DNA of 64,000 bases from Hysterangium stoloniferum (GCA_015178975.1 WHVD01000014.1:992001-1056000); one strand, 5' to 3'; positions 35,068 to 47,565 are shown, counted from the first letter of the stretch. Notes: generated by a model not told the origin, from the letters alone. Translations and numbers: made by a program.

Positions 35068-37345
35068 TCAAATCATGCATTGTTCAAGCACTCGTCGATA
35101 ATTCCTCTAGAATGATAAACAGCAAATTGAACATTATGGCGACAGTGTCTAACTGTCTTGCTCCTCTCCGACATCACCCTTATGTGTCTTTTTCTTCTTC
35201 TGCTGCTTGCAGCTCTAACATCAGAGGGGTCCACGACACGACGACACTAAATCATATCTTGATTTAGACGTGGACCCCTGGGCCCCATTGTTGTCAAGAT
35301 CATATGACCCGTTCGCCTGAATAATTGCCGTCATTTCACCAAACCTATTGCTCTCACAATTAGCTACGCTCAGACTTCTGGTTACGACCAATGAATTTGG
35401 AGGCCTATCTACCTGTTTATACCTCATGTTAGCGTGGCACCCACATGCGTTGATTTCAAGTCAAGCTACGTTTGCCGTCGTCGTGTCTAGCGCTCGGCGC
35501 CGCCGCAAGATTGTAATTTCGACGTGGACCTCTGGGCCTCATCGTGACGGTTATCTGATTTTTCTGTGAATGACTTTCGGATCTGATGATTGATTACCTT
35601 CATAAACAGCCACTTTCCCCCTTTACATCCCTCCGAACATGTTACTAGAACAATCTATGACAGTTTTCGACTCCCGGACTGGCTGCAAGGTTCTCACTTT
35701 TGCATTGAAAGATCGTGAGTATCATCACATGAGTATAAATGGGTTATATCGCAGTCTCTCAGTGCATAAAGTGCATACAATTGATCAAATGAGATGAGCA
35801 CAACGATAAATTTGGTGTCATTACACCAAAGAAAACAAACTTGGATGACATCCTCGTAACTCACCTATTTCGTGTCTCTCTGCCATGGGCATATCTGAGC
35901 CTTACTATAGGTGTTTTCTCAGCCACAGGCAACTGTTTTGCTGGTCCGTTTGTATCGATGCGGTTCAACACTCCCACATATCATAATTCTGGCGAAGGTT
36001 CCCAGTTTGATTTAAGAAGTTTTAAGACGTTCTTAATCAAATACGTAGGTACAAGGAATTGTTTGTGCTTAACTCGGTTACTTAATGTATCTCATCTGTA
36101 TTGGGTGTGATTCAGCACTCCCATAAATCACGTCAATGCAATGAAGTCGCAATGAAGTCGTACATTGAAACGAGTAGTCCTTAAGCGGATACACGGTCAC
36201 TCACGGGACTCCCCCTCTTGTGGCGGATTTCTTTCCCTTCTAGAAGAGCAGGAAGTTGAGTGTTGGAAGTGAGAAGCACACGCCGAATTAATTAGCGATT
36301 GTCCTGATGAAGATTGTCGATCGGACTTCACCAAGCCACTCCTTCTCAAAGGGTAACCGACAAACAGACCTTTTAAAGGATTCTGATGCCCGAGGAATGA
36401 AGATCTGAGGTCGATCCACGAGTGGACAGCGAATTTGAGTTGAAGGAGAACTCAATTGTGCTTAGGATCGACTATATCAATTCCCCGATTATACCATATT
36501 TAGTTAAGATTTATCCGGGGCCCATATATTTTCTTGAGCGCTCCAGACAAGTAAAGATGCTTGAAAACTACAAAGTCTGACCCTGACTAGAGATTCTGAT
36601 AGCACTGTGTAGACCACTTTAGATTCACAAATGAAGGCAGGAGTGTCGTGTGTCTGGCGTAGAACCCGATGACTTGGATTCAAAACCAAATATAGAGCAC
36701 TCCTTTCGCGTGTTCAGTAAAGAAGTTTAAGGCGACAGGGAGGTCTATTAATTTATCAACCTGCTATGCGATAATTGCCAGGTATTCTAATACGATCTGT
36801 TTCCTTCCTTAATTCCTGTCTAGTTACGCGACAAATTCTGTAATCAGCTATTTTCAGCTCAACTTGGAATCGTCGAATTTTCTGATCCGTGGCTGACGTG
36901 CGGCGACTGTGCGGTTCCTCTTCTTAGATCAGGTTAAGGGCAGACTGTCAAATACCGCCCGCACCGATTCATTCACCTTTAGGCGAGCTTTCGTGATGGA
37001 ACCAATACAACACAGCGGTTGCGACGCGATGTCGATTTACAAACCCACAAGTAACAACAAATCAATGTCATCTTTGATATTTGTTATTTAAGTTTGCTGA
37101 TAGAGTCGAATACTATAACCTTGATTAAACTCTTACTCCGTCCACTAGCTTTCCACCAAAGCTTTTCGCAATCCACGTCCCACTTACTGCACAGTTATCT
37201 CCTATTATCAAAAGAATGTCTATTGCATTTAACAGTGACATTGCGTTCACTCGTCGCACACACGCCTTCTCTCCTTCATCTTTGCCCCATCTGTGAGTTC
37301 ACTCGATCGTGTCCGTGATTTCTCTGTCAACAGTTGTCCTCATTA
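35068..37345. other. Spacer before the nine-exon gene
   Basis: 35,220-35,560 has two copies of a GACGTGGACCYCTGGGCCYC motif (35,262 and 35,522). 35,640-35,720 could be a small exon (MLLEQSMTVFDSRTGCKVLT, followed by GTGAGT), low confidence. Nothing else convincing. Confidence 0.4.
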
Positions 37346-39582
37346 ATGCCATATAGTGAAGCGGGTTCCAGTGAGAATCCACCCACGGGTGCTATCGACT
37401 TCAACCATACGTAAGTTGCGTTTAAGACGACTCTAAGTCTACGTTTATCTATTATTCTGCTGTAGGACTGGCCTGTCGGATGGCATTCCACTTATGACAG
37501 AGCCTTCCTTGATAGAGCGGGAACAGGGGGGTCATTATGAGTGAGCATTACGTTATCATCGTCTATTACAATGTCATCTCACCCATGGTCATATTATTGT
37601 CGGCACAGCCAAGCAGATGAAGGTCACCCTATGGACTTGAGTGGTGTGCCAGTGCACGCTCAACACCATGTCTTCGAGTCGGTTCCTCCTCAAGAATATA
37701 CTCATGATGGGCTCGTGGATAGACCAACTAACAAGAACCCATTGGCGGGTTACCATAACGTTCCGTTTGCCGATTTGTGTTCCCCGGAACGCATTTATCA
37801 TCATCACGGTTCTCAGTACGTACTTTGACAATCGTTATTTTCCTTTCCGGACTTTCAAATGTCGTATAGGCATCCGCTCCGGAATCACGTCATTGATGCC
37901 AGCTCACTCAGTGTGGGGATTGGAAATACGAGCTTCAACATGGAAAGCAAACCGTCACCTCCTATCTCCAGTTCATCCTCCAGTCGCGACGGCAACCAGG
38001 TGTTTGGTTATGGATCGTGAGTCCAGACCTACTGATTGCTTTTTTTAAAGTTTGATAATTTCACGTTCTAGGCCCATTCCCTATGCTAGAGAAATGTCTT
38101 CTTCGCAAGGGACTATTGAGGATTACGGTGGGCGATTCGGCATTGTCCCACTTACATTACCCAGTTATTCTTCGACACATAGCCATGAGTATGAGTGAGT
38201 TTATTGCGATTAAATACTTATGATCCTTGTACAAATTGTTCGATGCAGCGATATCATCCCACACCAAGATCCACTCGGAGAGGTAAATGCCTTGCAAGCG
38301 CATACCCATGAAAATCACTGTCATCCTCGATTTTCATCTCTGAATCAACCCCAGTCTCTACCGGCACTTCCAAATAGGATGCGATATCCTTACAGGACAG
38401 CTCATCTGACAGGGATACAGGACACCTACATCTCCTCATATTCGTCACTGGCTGAATGGAATGGGTATGTAAAATATAAGCTTAGTCCAGACGTTTTATT
38501 AATTGGAATTAAATTGCACTGAAAACTCAGGGTTTCTAATTTCACAGTTGCCAACAGTGGTTCAATATATACTAATCTGGCATCTCTCGCAAATCCGGGT
38601 GGCACTGTCCCTGCTCCCGCGTTTTTAACTCCAGGTCACACTCTCAGGTATTGCTGCTGTTAATTGAGGCTCACGGTACATATACTGATGACTGTGCTCT
38701 GTGGTGTAGCTTGATGTCCAATCCGGCTTATGTGCGCGAGTTTCCAATACAACGGACGCCACACTCGACAGTGGCCTTCCCTTGGGTTGACGGGGCGCAA
38801 AGGTAGACATTATTTTCTCACACCTAAATGAAGAAGTACTAATTAAATATATCACCAGAAGCTCCTCCGCCAACCCACAAATTTACTACCGATGTCCTGA
38901 ACCGTCGGCAGGAGGCGATGGCCTTCCTGTTCGCGGACACAAGAGCCCCGGCAATCAGCGGATTGGCGGGAATTCACCCACTGAGGTTGCCTTTGTGCCT
39001 CCCCATGGTCCACCACCATCATCATCCTCGTCCCTCCAAACCTTACCCACCCTTGGCCGCATATCCCTACCTCCGTGGAAACAACCTTGCCCATATGGGC
39101 CTAAATACGGCCCCAAGTTGCCATGTAACCAATTAACCTATTCACGCCATCCATTTAAACACTGGTTGGTGCACGTGCGGGATCAGTTGGAAGCCATTCG
39201 CACCAATTGCCTGAAACTTCAGGATGGGTCGATCATTGACACCAGCGAAAAGTGGGCAATGGCAATGAAATACATCAGTGACTTCTGCCCCAGTTGTCAC
39301 AAAACTTTCCCCGGACCAAAGGAGGTGCGGAATCATGTATTATCTAGTCCTGAGTGTTCAACACTCGTCCTCTGCAAATATTGCGCCCCAGGAGCGGGGC
39401 ATCGGAAGGGGTGTGCAGAGTGTTCAGACCTCCTGCGAACACTCATACTTCGCAGCTATGTCCAAGTAGTCAAGGAAATTGGATATCGTCACCCGGGAGA
39501 TCCAGATCTTCAAAACACCGCTAACAGGCAGGTGGTGGAATGGGCGGTGGAGCAAGATCTGGAAAAACGAGAGTATGATTGA
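37346..39582 (+). CDS. Nine-exon gene, 588 aa, C-terminal zinc-binding motifs
   Basis: Exons 37,346-37,410, 37,466-37,540, 37,609-37,815, 37,870-38,016, 38,072-38,194, 38,249-38,464, 38,531-38,647, 38,710-38,802, 38,859-39,582; introns 54-68 bp. All eight introns are phase 2 and every internal exon is a multiple of three, so any internal exon could be skipped without losing frame. The N-terminal ~390 residues are low-complexity, rich in Ser, Pro, His and Tyr, as in disordered activation regions. The C-terminus has C-x2-C-x12-H-x6-C (about 491-514, CPSCHKTFPGPKEVRNHVLS) followed by C-x2-C-x9-C-x2-C (about 520-536). I do not recognise the family. A nuclear regulator is a guess from composition and zinc motifs. 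The open frame through nine exons argues for an intact host gene. The start codon is the first in-frame ATG in exon 1; an upstream exon cannot be excluded. Confidence 0.8.
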
Positions 39583-40410
39583 TGGAGGATGGTGATGAAG
39601 ATTACCAGCGCACCTAGTCATCTTATATTTTATATTAATTATACCATATTAAACTCACCCCATCATCGCTCTCGTCGTCACGATCGATGAAGGGCTTGGC
39701 CACAACCGGGGTAACATTGCCCTTCGCAGGCGTCAGGAACGGAAGGTTTATTACGTGTCAACGTATTTCTGTAAGCTTTGGATCGGAGTTATTTGAATCA
39801 TTTACATGTAAAATATAGAACAAGAGAGGCCGATAACATTCTAAGCAGGATAACATCAGATATTGCTGGCTGATGGTTGTGGGCTGTGGTGTAGCTTCCC
39901 TCCAATACATGGAATTGTGAACACAACATAGATCAAGAGTCGGCGGGACGACAAACTCGTCTTTTCGTGGGTAGCCTTTCTCAGAAATATAGATCAAATT
40001 TTGTATGGATGAAAGGTGGGACAAAAGTCTGTAGATCACAACTCATCAGTGAGCTACTGTAAATTTCCGTAGTCGAGAGTCCATCGACTACATTGAATAT
40101 ACCACCTGCTAATACATTATGTATATCCACAAAGAAAACACAGCAAATTCCAAGCGTCCTCAATCGGCTTCCAACACAAATATCAAGAAATTCCAACAAC
40201 CTTCGCATATATAATTCTTGTCGGTATGACCAATGGAGAAATTTGCCGCACTCGGAGTGCATAAATTGACCCGTAGGCAACTTGTTTGGAGGCACAGATA
40301 ATCTATCACGTGTGAAAAAGTTTCACCATTCTCCATGACTTAACACACGCAATTTTGCCGGATCGAAGAGGGAGTCCACATAATGGGTGTAGACATTCCC
40401 AAATCCCTGA
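39583..40410 (-). other. Possible minus-strand coding traces
   Basis: 39,664-39,745 on the minus strand reads LPFLTPAKGNVTPVVAKPFI then DRDDESDDG and GTGAGT, which looks like an exon end. 39,758-40,295 has two overlapping minus frames (one with FMHSECGKFLHWSYRQ). They might be remains of one gene convergent with the nine-exon gene, but I cannot connect them. 40,365-40,408 repeats 24,265-24,312. Confidence 0.3.
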
Positions 40411-41137
40411 TGTGCGTTAAACTCGTGCAAGACTCGGAGGTAACTCGGAATCTTGAACAAAGTGATGGAAGGTGCCACTAGATATTATTGTGGCGTATTT
40501 CTTGTATGTTCAACGAGTCCTTATTACAGAAAAGCCCATTCTAGACCTATCATATTCACTGCCCAGTCGTCTATTCACTTGAACATAGGATTGTCATCTA
40601 CTGGCGCAGTTACATTACTGCCAGTGCTGTTTCAGAAAACGGTAACGGATTTTGAAAGAAAGAAAAAAAAGTCTTTCGAGCCTCCTAAGCCTGCGCCGCT
40701 GTGTTGAATGCAAGATAAGACCGACCGAAATATACCAATGTTGCACGTTCAGACACTGAATTCTCTTTTCATGACATGTATCGTCAATAAAATGATAGAG
40801 AACTGTTGTCCAAAAGCAGCCCTCGGCGAAGGGTCATGAAGCTTGAAAGCTTTTATTTTTCAAGACCCGTCACATCATTCTGTGAAATAACAATAATATT
40901 CAAGTTATGAGCACGCCTTTGATGATAGCTACCAAACCACCGTAGCTGTGACCGGAAAAAGGCTTTAATCTGCATATCTTGAACGACTTGATGTGTTCGT
41001 TCAGTATGCTTCAAGTTCCACGAAGATTAAACTCGCGGGGATTCAAGTAAAGTGAAGAGAGACAGCTCATAAGGATCATGACGGGGATTGACACAGGTAT
41101 GACACGGGTATATTCAACCTGAAGAATTTGTAATAAT

Positions 41138-41620
41138 TCAAGCTAACGAGTAGAGAGGCATCCATGCCGGGACAGGGGCAGCAGGAAAAGGGGTTGGAGG
41201 ACCAGGGGGGTTGAACAGGCTGGCACAAGGTTTACAGGCTGGACTCTAGATAGGAAATTAGATAACATGTTGAAAAAGCGATAATATTACTGACAATCAA
41301 TCCTGCAGCAATAAATGCTTGGTAACATTCAGCATCCTCCATAAAGTCTGAGAAGACAATTTTGTCAATTGTACGCATTTTAGGGTATAATACTTGCTTA
41401 CCGATGCCGCCTGCCAGTTGGCAGTCAACAGGAATGCTAGGGTTGTTAGCGAGGCTTTGCATGCAACCTAGAGAAAAGGTTGAATTGTACGCATTCAACA
41501 TGTATACACACCGGGAAAACCCAGGAAGCATGCAACACCGTTGGATTCTGCCCCCTGAGGCGCGGCAGACACCAGACCCATAATGCTCAGGAGTGCAAGG
41601 ACAGAGCGGAAAGAGTTCAT
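41138..41620 (-). CDS. Small secreted six-cysteine protein 5 (111 aa, extended C-terminus)
   Basis: Minus-strand exons 41,620-41,512, 41,467-41,402, 41,347-41,295, 41,245-41,138. Signal peptide MNSFRSVLALLSIMGLVSA; six cysteines spaced as in gene 1. Where gene 1 stops (TGA at 25,990), this copy has TGG and runs eight more residues; it also has a five-codon insertion in the Pro-rich tail. Against gene 1 I count 16 codons with amino-acid change and 2 silent changes, while the aligned introns differ by 2 substitutions and a 9 bp gap. Several changes remove acidic residues. The signal peptide has a single change. This pattern fits diversifying selection on the mature chain. TATAAAA is at 41,690-41,696. 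Confidence 0.83.
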
Positions 41621-41689
41621 CCTAATGATGGTAAGAGAGTAATACGGGAGATATAGCTTCTCTGTCGGACTCAGAATCCATTGCGCTGA

Positions 41690-41696
41690 TTTTATA
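41690..41696 (-). promoter_or_regulatory. TATA box of secreted-protein gene 5
   Basis: TATAAAA on the minus strand, 70 bp before the ATG. The upstream CCG-N8-CGG box of genes 1-3 has been lost with a local gap, so its regulation may differ from that of its near-twin. Confidence 0.6.
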
Positions 41697-42004
41697 CCCA
41701 GCGCAAGGTAGGATTAAATCTTTTCTCAGCCATGACATTAATAAGCGTCTGAACTTTGGTGTGGTCACGGTCCCAGAAAGCGCACAATGCATTGACGAAA
41801 ATGACACATACACTGCATAATAAAATCAGCGGAGCGTAAGGAATTCCGCGATTATATTGTGGCGTGAGCTGGAGGTATCTCAAAGGCGTAGTGTTAGTTA
41901 GTTTTGAAAGTTAGGAAGAATGAATTTGCCAACATTGAGTTAATTGGACTACAACCAGATCCGATCGCGTGGCACTGGCGTAGGCAAAACGGTTTACGGC
42001 ATAG

Positions 42005-42102
42005 AGTATTTGCAACTAATATATATTAGCTAAACTGAATTGTTCCTAATATGAATATTAGGAACAATTCAGTTTAGCTAATATATATTAGTTGCAAATA
42101 CT
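42005..42102. mobile_element. Perfect 98 bp palindromic MITE
   Basis: Two 48 bp arms, perfectly complementary, around a 2 bp centre (GA). Starts AGTATTTGCAACTAATATAT. Same family as 29,783-29,886. The perfection of the palindrome suggests recent insertion or repair by hairpin copying. Target duplication not clear. Confidence 0.92.
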
Positions 42103-42300
42103 AATGTAGACTCCTTAATTGTTTTTTGAGTCAGTTCTAAGCGTAAATAAGTGTACAGCTCATACGGTAGTGACACACCTAACACATACATAGCATATTT
42201 GAACTGCACTTGACCGCTGGCGGAATATGATGTCATTTAGCTTTTTTGGGAATGTGAAACCAAACTCCGACGGGCCACCTTTTCGAGTTATAGGTCGATT

Positions 42301-42622
42301 GTTACCATTCGCGTATGTCCTTCCAGATCTGATGGCATCAAGTGTGAAATCAAATGAGGTCGACTTCACTCCGCTGTAAGGCCCCCAGCCACTTCATATT
42401 TGTCAAAGACACAATAAACAATGCGAGCAGCCATGGGGGTGTTAAATAACATGTCTGGCCGCCTAGATCTCAAGTTGCTGTAATTCTATATAGTCACTTA
42501 TAAATATGCACAGTCTAGCCTGATCTCGTAGCATTGAAATATATGTACTTTACAATCTTATTAAAAAAAATTAGAACGATAATAAAAAACGAGAATAGGA
42601 GGGTAAGCTGCGTGGCAAGACA
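42301..42622. other. Spacer
   Basis: AT-rich; no gene or repeat recognised. Confidence 0.45.
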
Positions 42623-43600
42623 TTATGCACAATGGCCACGACAGTCTGCAATATGAGCCTTGAATGCCTTGGGAGGGAAATAAGTAGCACATTCATCACA
42701 AAATTCAAGTATATTGGGGCTTCCATCTCGATCGGTGTCCAAGCTGCTGGTGGGAGATAAACGATCACAACTCGACCTGTTGACAGTGGGAGCTGAGCAA
42801 CGACTATGACTTGGGCCAATGACTATTCCACCAATGGGACTACTGCTCAATTGGCTTGAACGAAAATGGGTGGGAGTAGAAAAAAGGGGTGAGTGTACTT
42901 TGTGCTGCTGAGTGAGGGCATGGGTTCCGGTCGCATGTTGAAGTCGGGATTGTGAGGCTGCTTGAATACCAGGCTGTACCAATGCTATTGCTGGTGATAT
43001 TTGAAGGTAGCTATTAATTATACAACTGTACTCACCAGCTACCACAGGATGACTTGCTGCATATGCAAGAGAAGATTGCTTGCGAGTTGTTATAAGTACC
43101 CTCCTATCAAGAGGAGCGCAAGGTGGAATATGGCAATATGGAGTAGAAGACACCGGTGAGACAGCTGTAAAGATATTAGATCATCTTAGTTGTTACATAC
43201 ACATTTGCAACACACCACTATCTTTATCCTGTGTGGGATAATCTGCCGCAAGGTTGGCACTCATGTACTTCTCATTGATAATGACTAGGTATGATTTAGC
43301 AAACAATGCACAATATATAAGCACTATCCAACTTACCATTTAAGCTGCAATCAGAGCAGAATGCGCAGGTTCGTCCAGCAATGGTCTTCACCTCTACAAA
43401 TAGCTTAGCAATACAGGTGACAACAATGCACAAAAACACCCGAATTTGATGTGTTGCATGTTTAGATAGGCAGGGATACCCTCTGGATAAATGACACAGC
43501 CTTGTGACATTGGACTAGATAAGCAGGTTAGAAAAAGATAAACAAAAAGTAAAGCATAAGTACTCACTAAGGAAACTCTCACGCCTCATCAAACTCTCAG
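42623..43600 (-). CDS. Multi-exon gene ending in a C2HC finger (partial model)
   Basis: The last coding block (43,153-42,623) encodes a Ser/Pro/Thr/His-rich chain, probably with a short intron near 43,033-42,985 (GTGAGTACAG ... CAG), ending in CDECATYFPPKAFKAHIADC, that is C-x2-C-x11-H-x3-C. Upstream minus-strand exons are likely: RTCAFCSDCSLN at about 43,375-43,340 with GTAAGT after it, and GCVIYPEGIPAYLNMQHIKF around 43,500-43,430. I could not fix the joins, so the 5' end is approximate. The finger resembles that of the nine-exon gene (C-x2-C, F-P, P-K, H), so the two may be distant paralogs. Function unknown. Confidence 0.55.
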
Positions 43601-44683
43601 TCAAAAAAAACAAGGTTTTTAGAATCCTTTTGCAATGTGATGTATTCTGCAAAGAGATCACTCCTCATGGCTGGATCCATGGCACGAATTTGTGCACATG
43701 TAGTAGCAGCGCTCAATGCGAGTCAAGAGGGTACACGCAGTTGGCCATCTGCACCTGTGTCTGTGAGAGAAGTCGAGGACATGTAGATTTTTGTGATATT
43801 GGTATTACTGGTGGATGGGGTGGTAGAAAAGGTGGCAGAGGTGGTCAAGTGGTCGGGGAGTTGAAATCTATGTCTCTTTATGTATCAGTTAGACAATGCT
43901 GAGTAATTTTACGATGATGCACCAATTTCTTTCGACACCCATAGATCCATGACATTCATATGTACTGTATCCTGAATATGAGCAGAAAACATGGAGATGT
44001 TATGAAGAAAATCAGCCAGTGCACAAATATGAAGTGTATAGTACAATCTCACCTTTATCTCCATGATAACCTAAAGATCTCCATGTTTCTGTGAAAGAGA
44101 TCTCCATGGTGTTGTTAATGAGATCTCTGTGTAGTGACTGACTCAAACCAATGTCATCGAGCCTGTAATGACTTCCTAACATTCCTCTTAAGTAAAAATA
44201 AAATAAAATAAAATAAGACTGGTAATCACCAGAGCAGTATAGAGTGGCAAGCATGTGTCTTGAATCATCCAGATTCCTCCACTCGGCTCTTCAGCATGAC
44301 AACACCAAGCTTTACAAAATACATGTGAAGTTAAAAAGAAAAGAAAGCCATTAATTCATCATAAAATAGTGCACATATCCACATACTGTATATATCACCT
44401 TCGTCAATTGAGATTGTCAATATTTTAGCCAATATGAAGTCAGATATGTAACATCCACAGAGGATGGTATCAAGGTGAAAAAAAATACTAGACTGCTTAG
44501 TCAGCAACACAGCTCAAATCTCCAGTTCAGTACGAGGGATATATGCATGTTAAAACACCTCAGACCTAAGACATTACATTTTTTTTATAGCAAGATTCAT
44601 TTATATTATACTTTATTAAGCTATTTATTATTTATTTGTGAGTATTAGACTAACATTGTAAATGGTCTGAGCTCTTCCATCCC
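43601..44683. other. Spacer without recognised gene
   Basis: Short frames at 43,630-43,902 (plus) and 44,012-44,254 (minus) lack support. AT-rich from 44,200 onwards. Confidence 0.45.
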
Positions 44684-44759
44684 ATGTCCCTCACATCCAA
44701 GCAAGTCAAAGCAGTAAAAAAAGCAAGGCAAATTCTCGAAGATGTTGGGCTACTCTACT

Positions 44760-45385
44760 TGTGAGAGGTATGGTGAAATACACTCAGGAAATATAGTCGG
44801 ATGAGCTCTTACTATATCTCCTTTATTATTTCTATTTTCTCTCTTTTATTATATCTATATTAGTTCGATGACCTATGTATGCGGTACATCGACTCTTGTG
44901 GGCGCACACACAGACTTATGTATTCTAGCACCCGTAGTTTAGAACTCAGACACTTTTTACACCGCAACCACAACTTACCCAGACACCCATTAGTGTCCTG
45001 TAAGTTGTGATTGGTGTATCGTCTCGACCATCACAGACAGGCTTTAGCTATCTACTCTATCAGAGTTTCGAACTGTACCAGTCGAAACTCAATCCTCATC
45101 TCAACTCGTGTGGACTACATCCACGCTACTCTATTATTCGACTCTCTAGTACTCTACTTCACTCTCGAGTAGTCGTTCAGAATCACACTTGACAGTCAAT
45201 TCTACTTATTCGTTTTAGCTCTCTACCTTATTCTAGATAGCTACTTCCCTCTACCGTATTGAACTAAGTAGTCAATATGCGTTCATTCTGTATTAGACTT
45301 CGACAGTCAATACATCTTAGTGTCGTACCTAAACGGTCAATATTCTTCGTATATAGAACGGTTAGAACTTCCACTACTCTTCACA
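44760..45385. repeat. Solo LTR-E with CTACT target duplication
   Basis: 626 bp, TGTGAGAGG ... CTTCACA, flanked by CTACT at 44,755-44,759 and 45,386-45,390. It splits the first coding block of the transposase gene after about codon 25. Confidence 0.92.
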
Positions 45386-47565
45386 CTACTCAAATCAAAC
45401 TGACTTGCCATTAGAACTTGAATATCTGTTGTCTTGTCACACAAAATACACAGCCTGCTAGTCCACTTCTTCCCCTTCAAAAATATAATGCTCCTCCATC
45501 CCAATTATTCAGTGCTGAAGATATACTACTCAAAAAAAATCAAGTGACATGCAAAAGTTAGGCAGACTCATTTATATATCACCCAACAGGTGTTATTGTG
45601 GAGTTTCCAGAAGCTGCAGCTGTTTTAAAGGGTTCTGTTGCTCATTTTTTCCCTGTAAACTCTGAAAACTACATAGACCCAAAGGAAAATATTCAGTATT
45701 CTCTTGGAGGCCAACATGGTGGCCGAGAAAATATCAAATGTCATATGTTGCATGACAGGCATACTGGGGAGTCAGTATTCTGCTCACAGCTTAAAATAAA
45801 GTGTAAGTTCAAGTTTTGAAACCAATCTTTTTCAGCTTAAAACAAATCTAATCCTTTAGGTTGTGGAATAAAAAAGTGCTCTTTCAACAAACTGCCCTCT
45901 TTATTTTTAGGAAAACCTGTTTCACAAGCCTTCAATGCTTCACAAGAAGTATTTATGAAAACCCTAGCATTCTATTGCTCTTTGAGGGAGCATGGATGCA
46001 TTTTTGACATGGAAAATGATTCAGTAGTTGCAGAGGATAACAGTGAAGAGTTTGGGGCTCATAAAATGACTTCAGCAGGTACATACTATGAAGGACTTTG
46101 TGATATGTGTTCAAAGGCACAAACACACTCCCACTGCACTAGGAAGCTCTTATTCTGTAGGAATGATTATGGTAAAGCCTTCGTTCAGTGAGTTTTTGTT
46201 TTATTACTCATGTGAAAGTTGCCTGACAACTGGTTTATGAACTCATAGTTGTGAATATTGCCAAAAAGGCCCTAATGCTCATCTACTTCTTTTAAATCTT
46301 CAACAATATAATTTGACTTATTTGGAGGCATTGTTCAACAATGATATTCAATTAATCTTGGAAATAGAACTACAGGCCTCAGTGGAAGGCTATGGACCAT
46401 TGGCACCCTGTACTACAGTTGCTACACCACATGAACAGAAGGCATTTTGTTGTAAGTGGCATAAATTTCCATAGAACTCTTTTCTCATACTATGTGGTAG
46501 CAAATTGACATAGATACTCAAATGGAATTGTGACTAAAGGCACTATGGATCACACTGAAGAATGTCCTGTTCAATTTGAATTTTATTATCCATATGATCT
46601 AACTCGCTCTCCATACATCCTCATCATTTGCTGTGAAAAGCACTCCCATGCAAATCCTACTCCTTCTAAAACACCCCAAGCTGTCTTGACAGTGTTTTAT
46701 AAGCTTCTGGAGTCTCTGGAATGGAGATTGGCTGATGCAACTCCAAGAAGAATTCTACTTGATTTGGCATTCATGTCTGGCCTTCAGAGTGTATTAAATT
46801 GGAGCAAGACGCAAGACTTGTGACCCGACATTCGGAGACCTACATCCATCTTTAGCAAATGCAGATTATACACATCATTTAATCAACAACCTCCGACATA
46901 CTTATTATCCTCAGGGAACAGGATTTGAAGGTATATGTTATCTTTCCTAGATCTATTGTGTTAATTGCTTACCAAGTTACAGGAGCAGCTCATCTTCTCA
47001 AGGAACATAGGCTATTGCCACCAGCTGATAGATATGTTCATTGTGTTGAGAAGCATGAAATTCCAAAAGAAGGTACATTTTCACTGATAATTTGCATGTT
47101 CAAAGCGATGAGCAAACTACTTTTAAAAACAAAACAGCCTTCAATCGATACATCATTCAAAAGACTGCATAACTGGCAGGAATTTGAAATTGAGGCTTGG
47201 TTCTCTGAATGTAACCACTGTAAGTAATTTTATTTTTCTTTATTTGTAATACATTCTAACACATGCTTTAGCCATAGTAGTTGCTTGGGCTTTCACTACC
47301 TCTCAAAGTGCAGAGGCACATAGAATATTATTCCGGTGCATTTTTCAGGTAGTTGAAGAGGATACAGGATCTCCAATTCAACTTCATCATATTCATGGTG
47401 TTGGTTGGGATTCAATCATGGCCGATAGTGATAGAGGGCAGGCTGTAGGTGAGTATTTTATTTATTCAGTGTAATTAATAGACTAAATAGTTTTGAAGGC
47501 TTTGGACTGTACTGTGTGGATATCTCAAAAGGCATTGCAGGATACTGCTCAATTGAGTGGCAGCA

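Larger units (their letters stand above)
40411..42300 (-). repeat. Right arm of the inverted duplication
   Basis: Inverted copy of 25,033-26,727 carrying the fifth secreted-protein gene. Contains an extra ~175 bp between about 41,988 and 42,165 with the palindromic MITE, and lacks about 60 bp of promoter (the CCG-N8-CGG box) present in the left arm. Confidence 0.85.

Noticed and set aside
35220-35570. Possible small gene with a repeated GACGTGGACC motif
   Set aside because: Frames overlap on both strands without consistent coding signal; only the motif duplication is solid.
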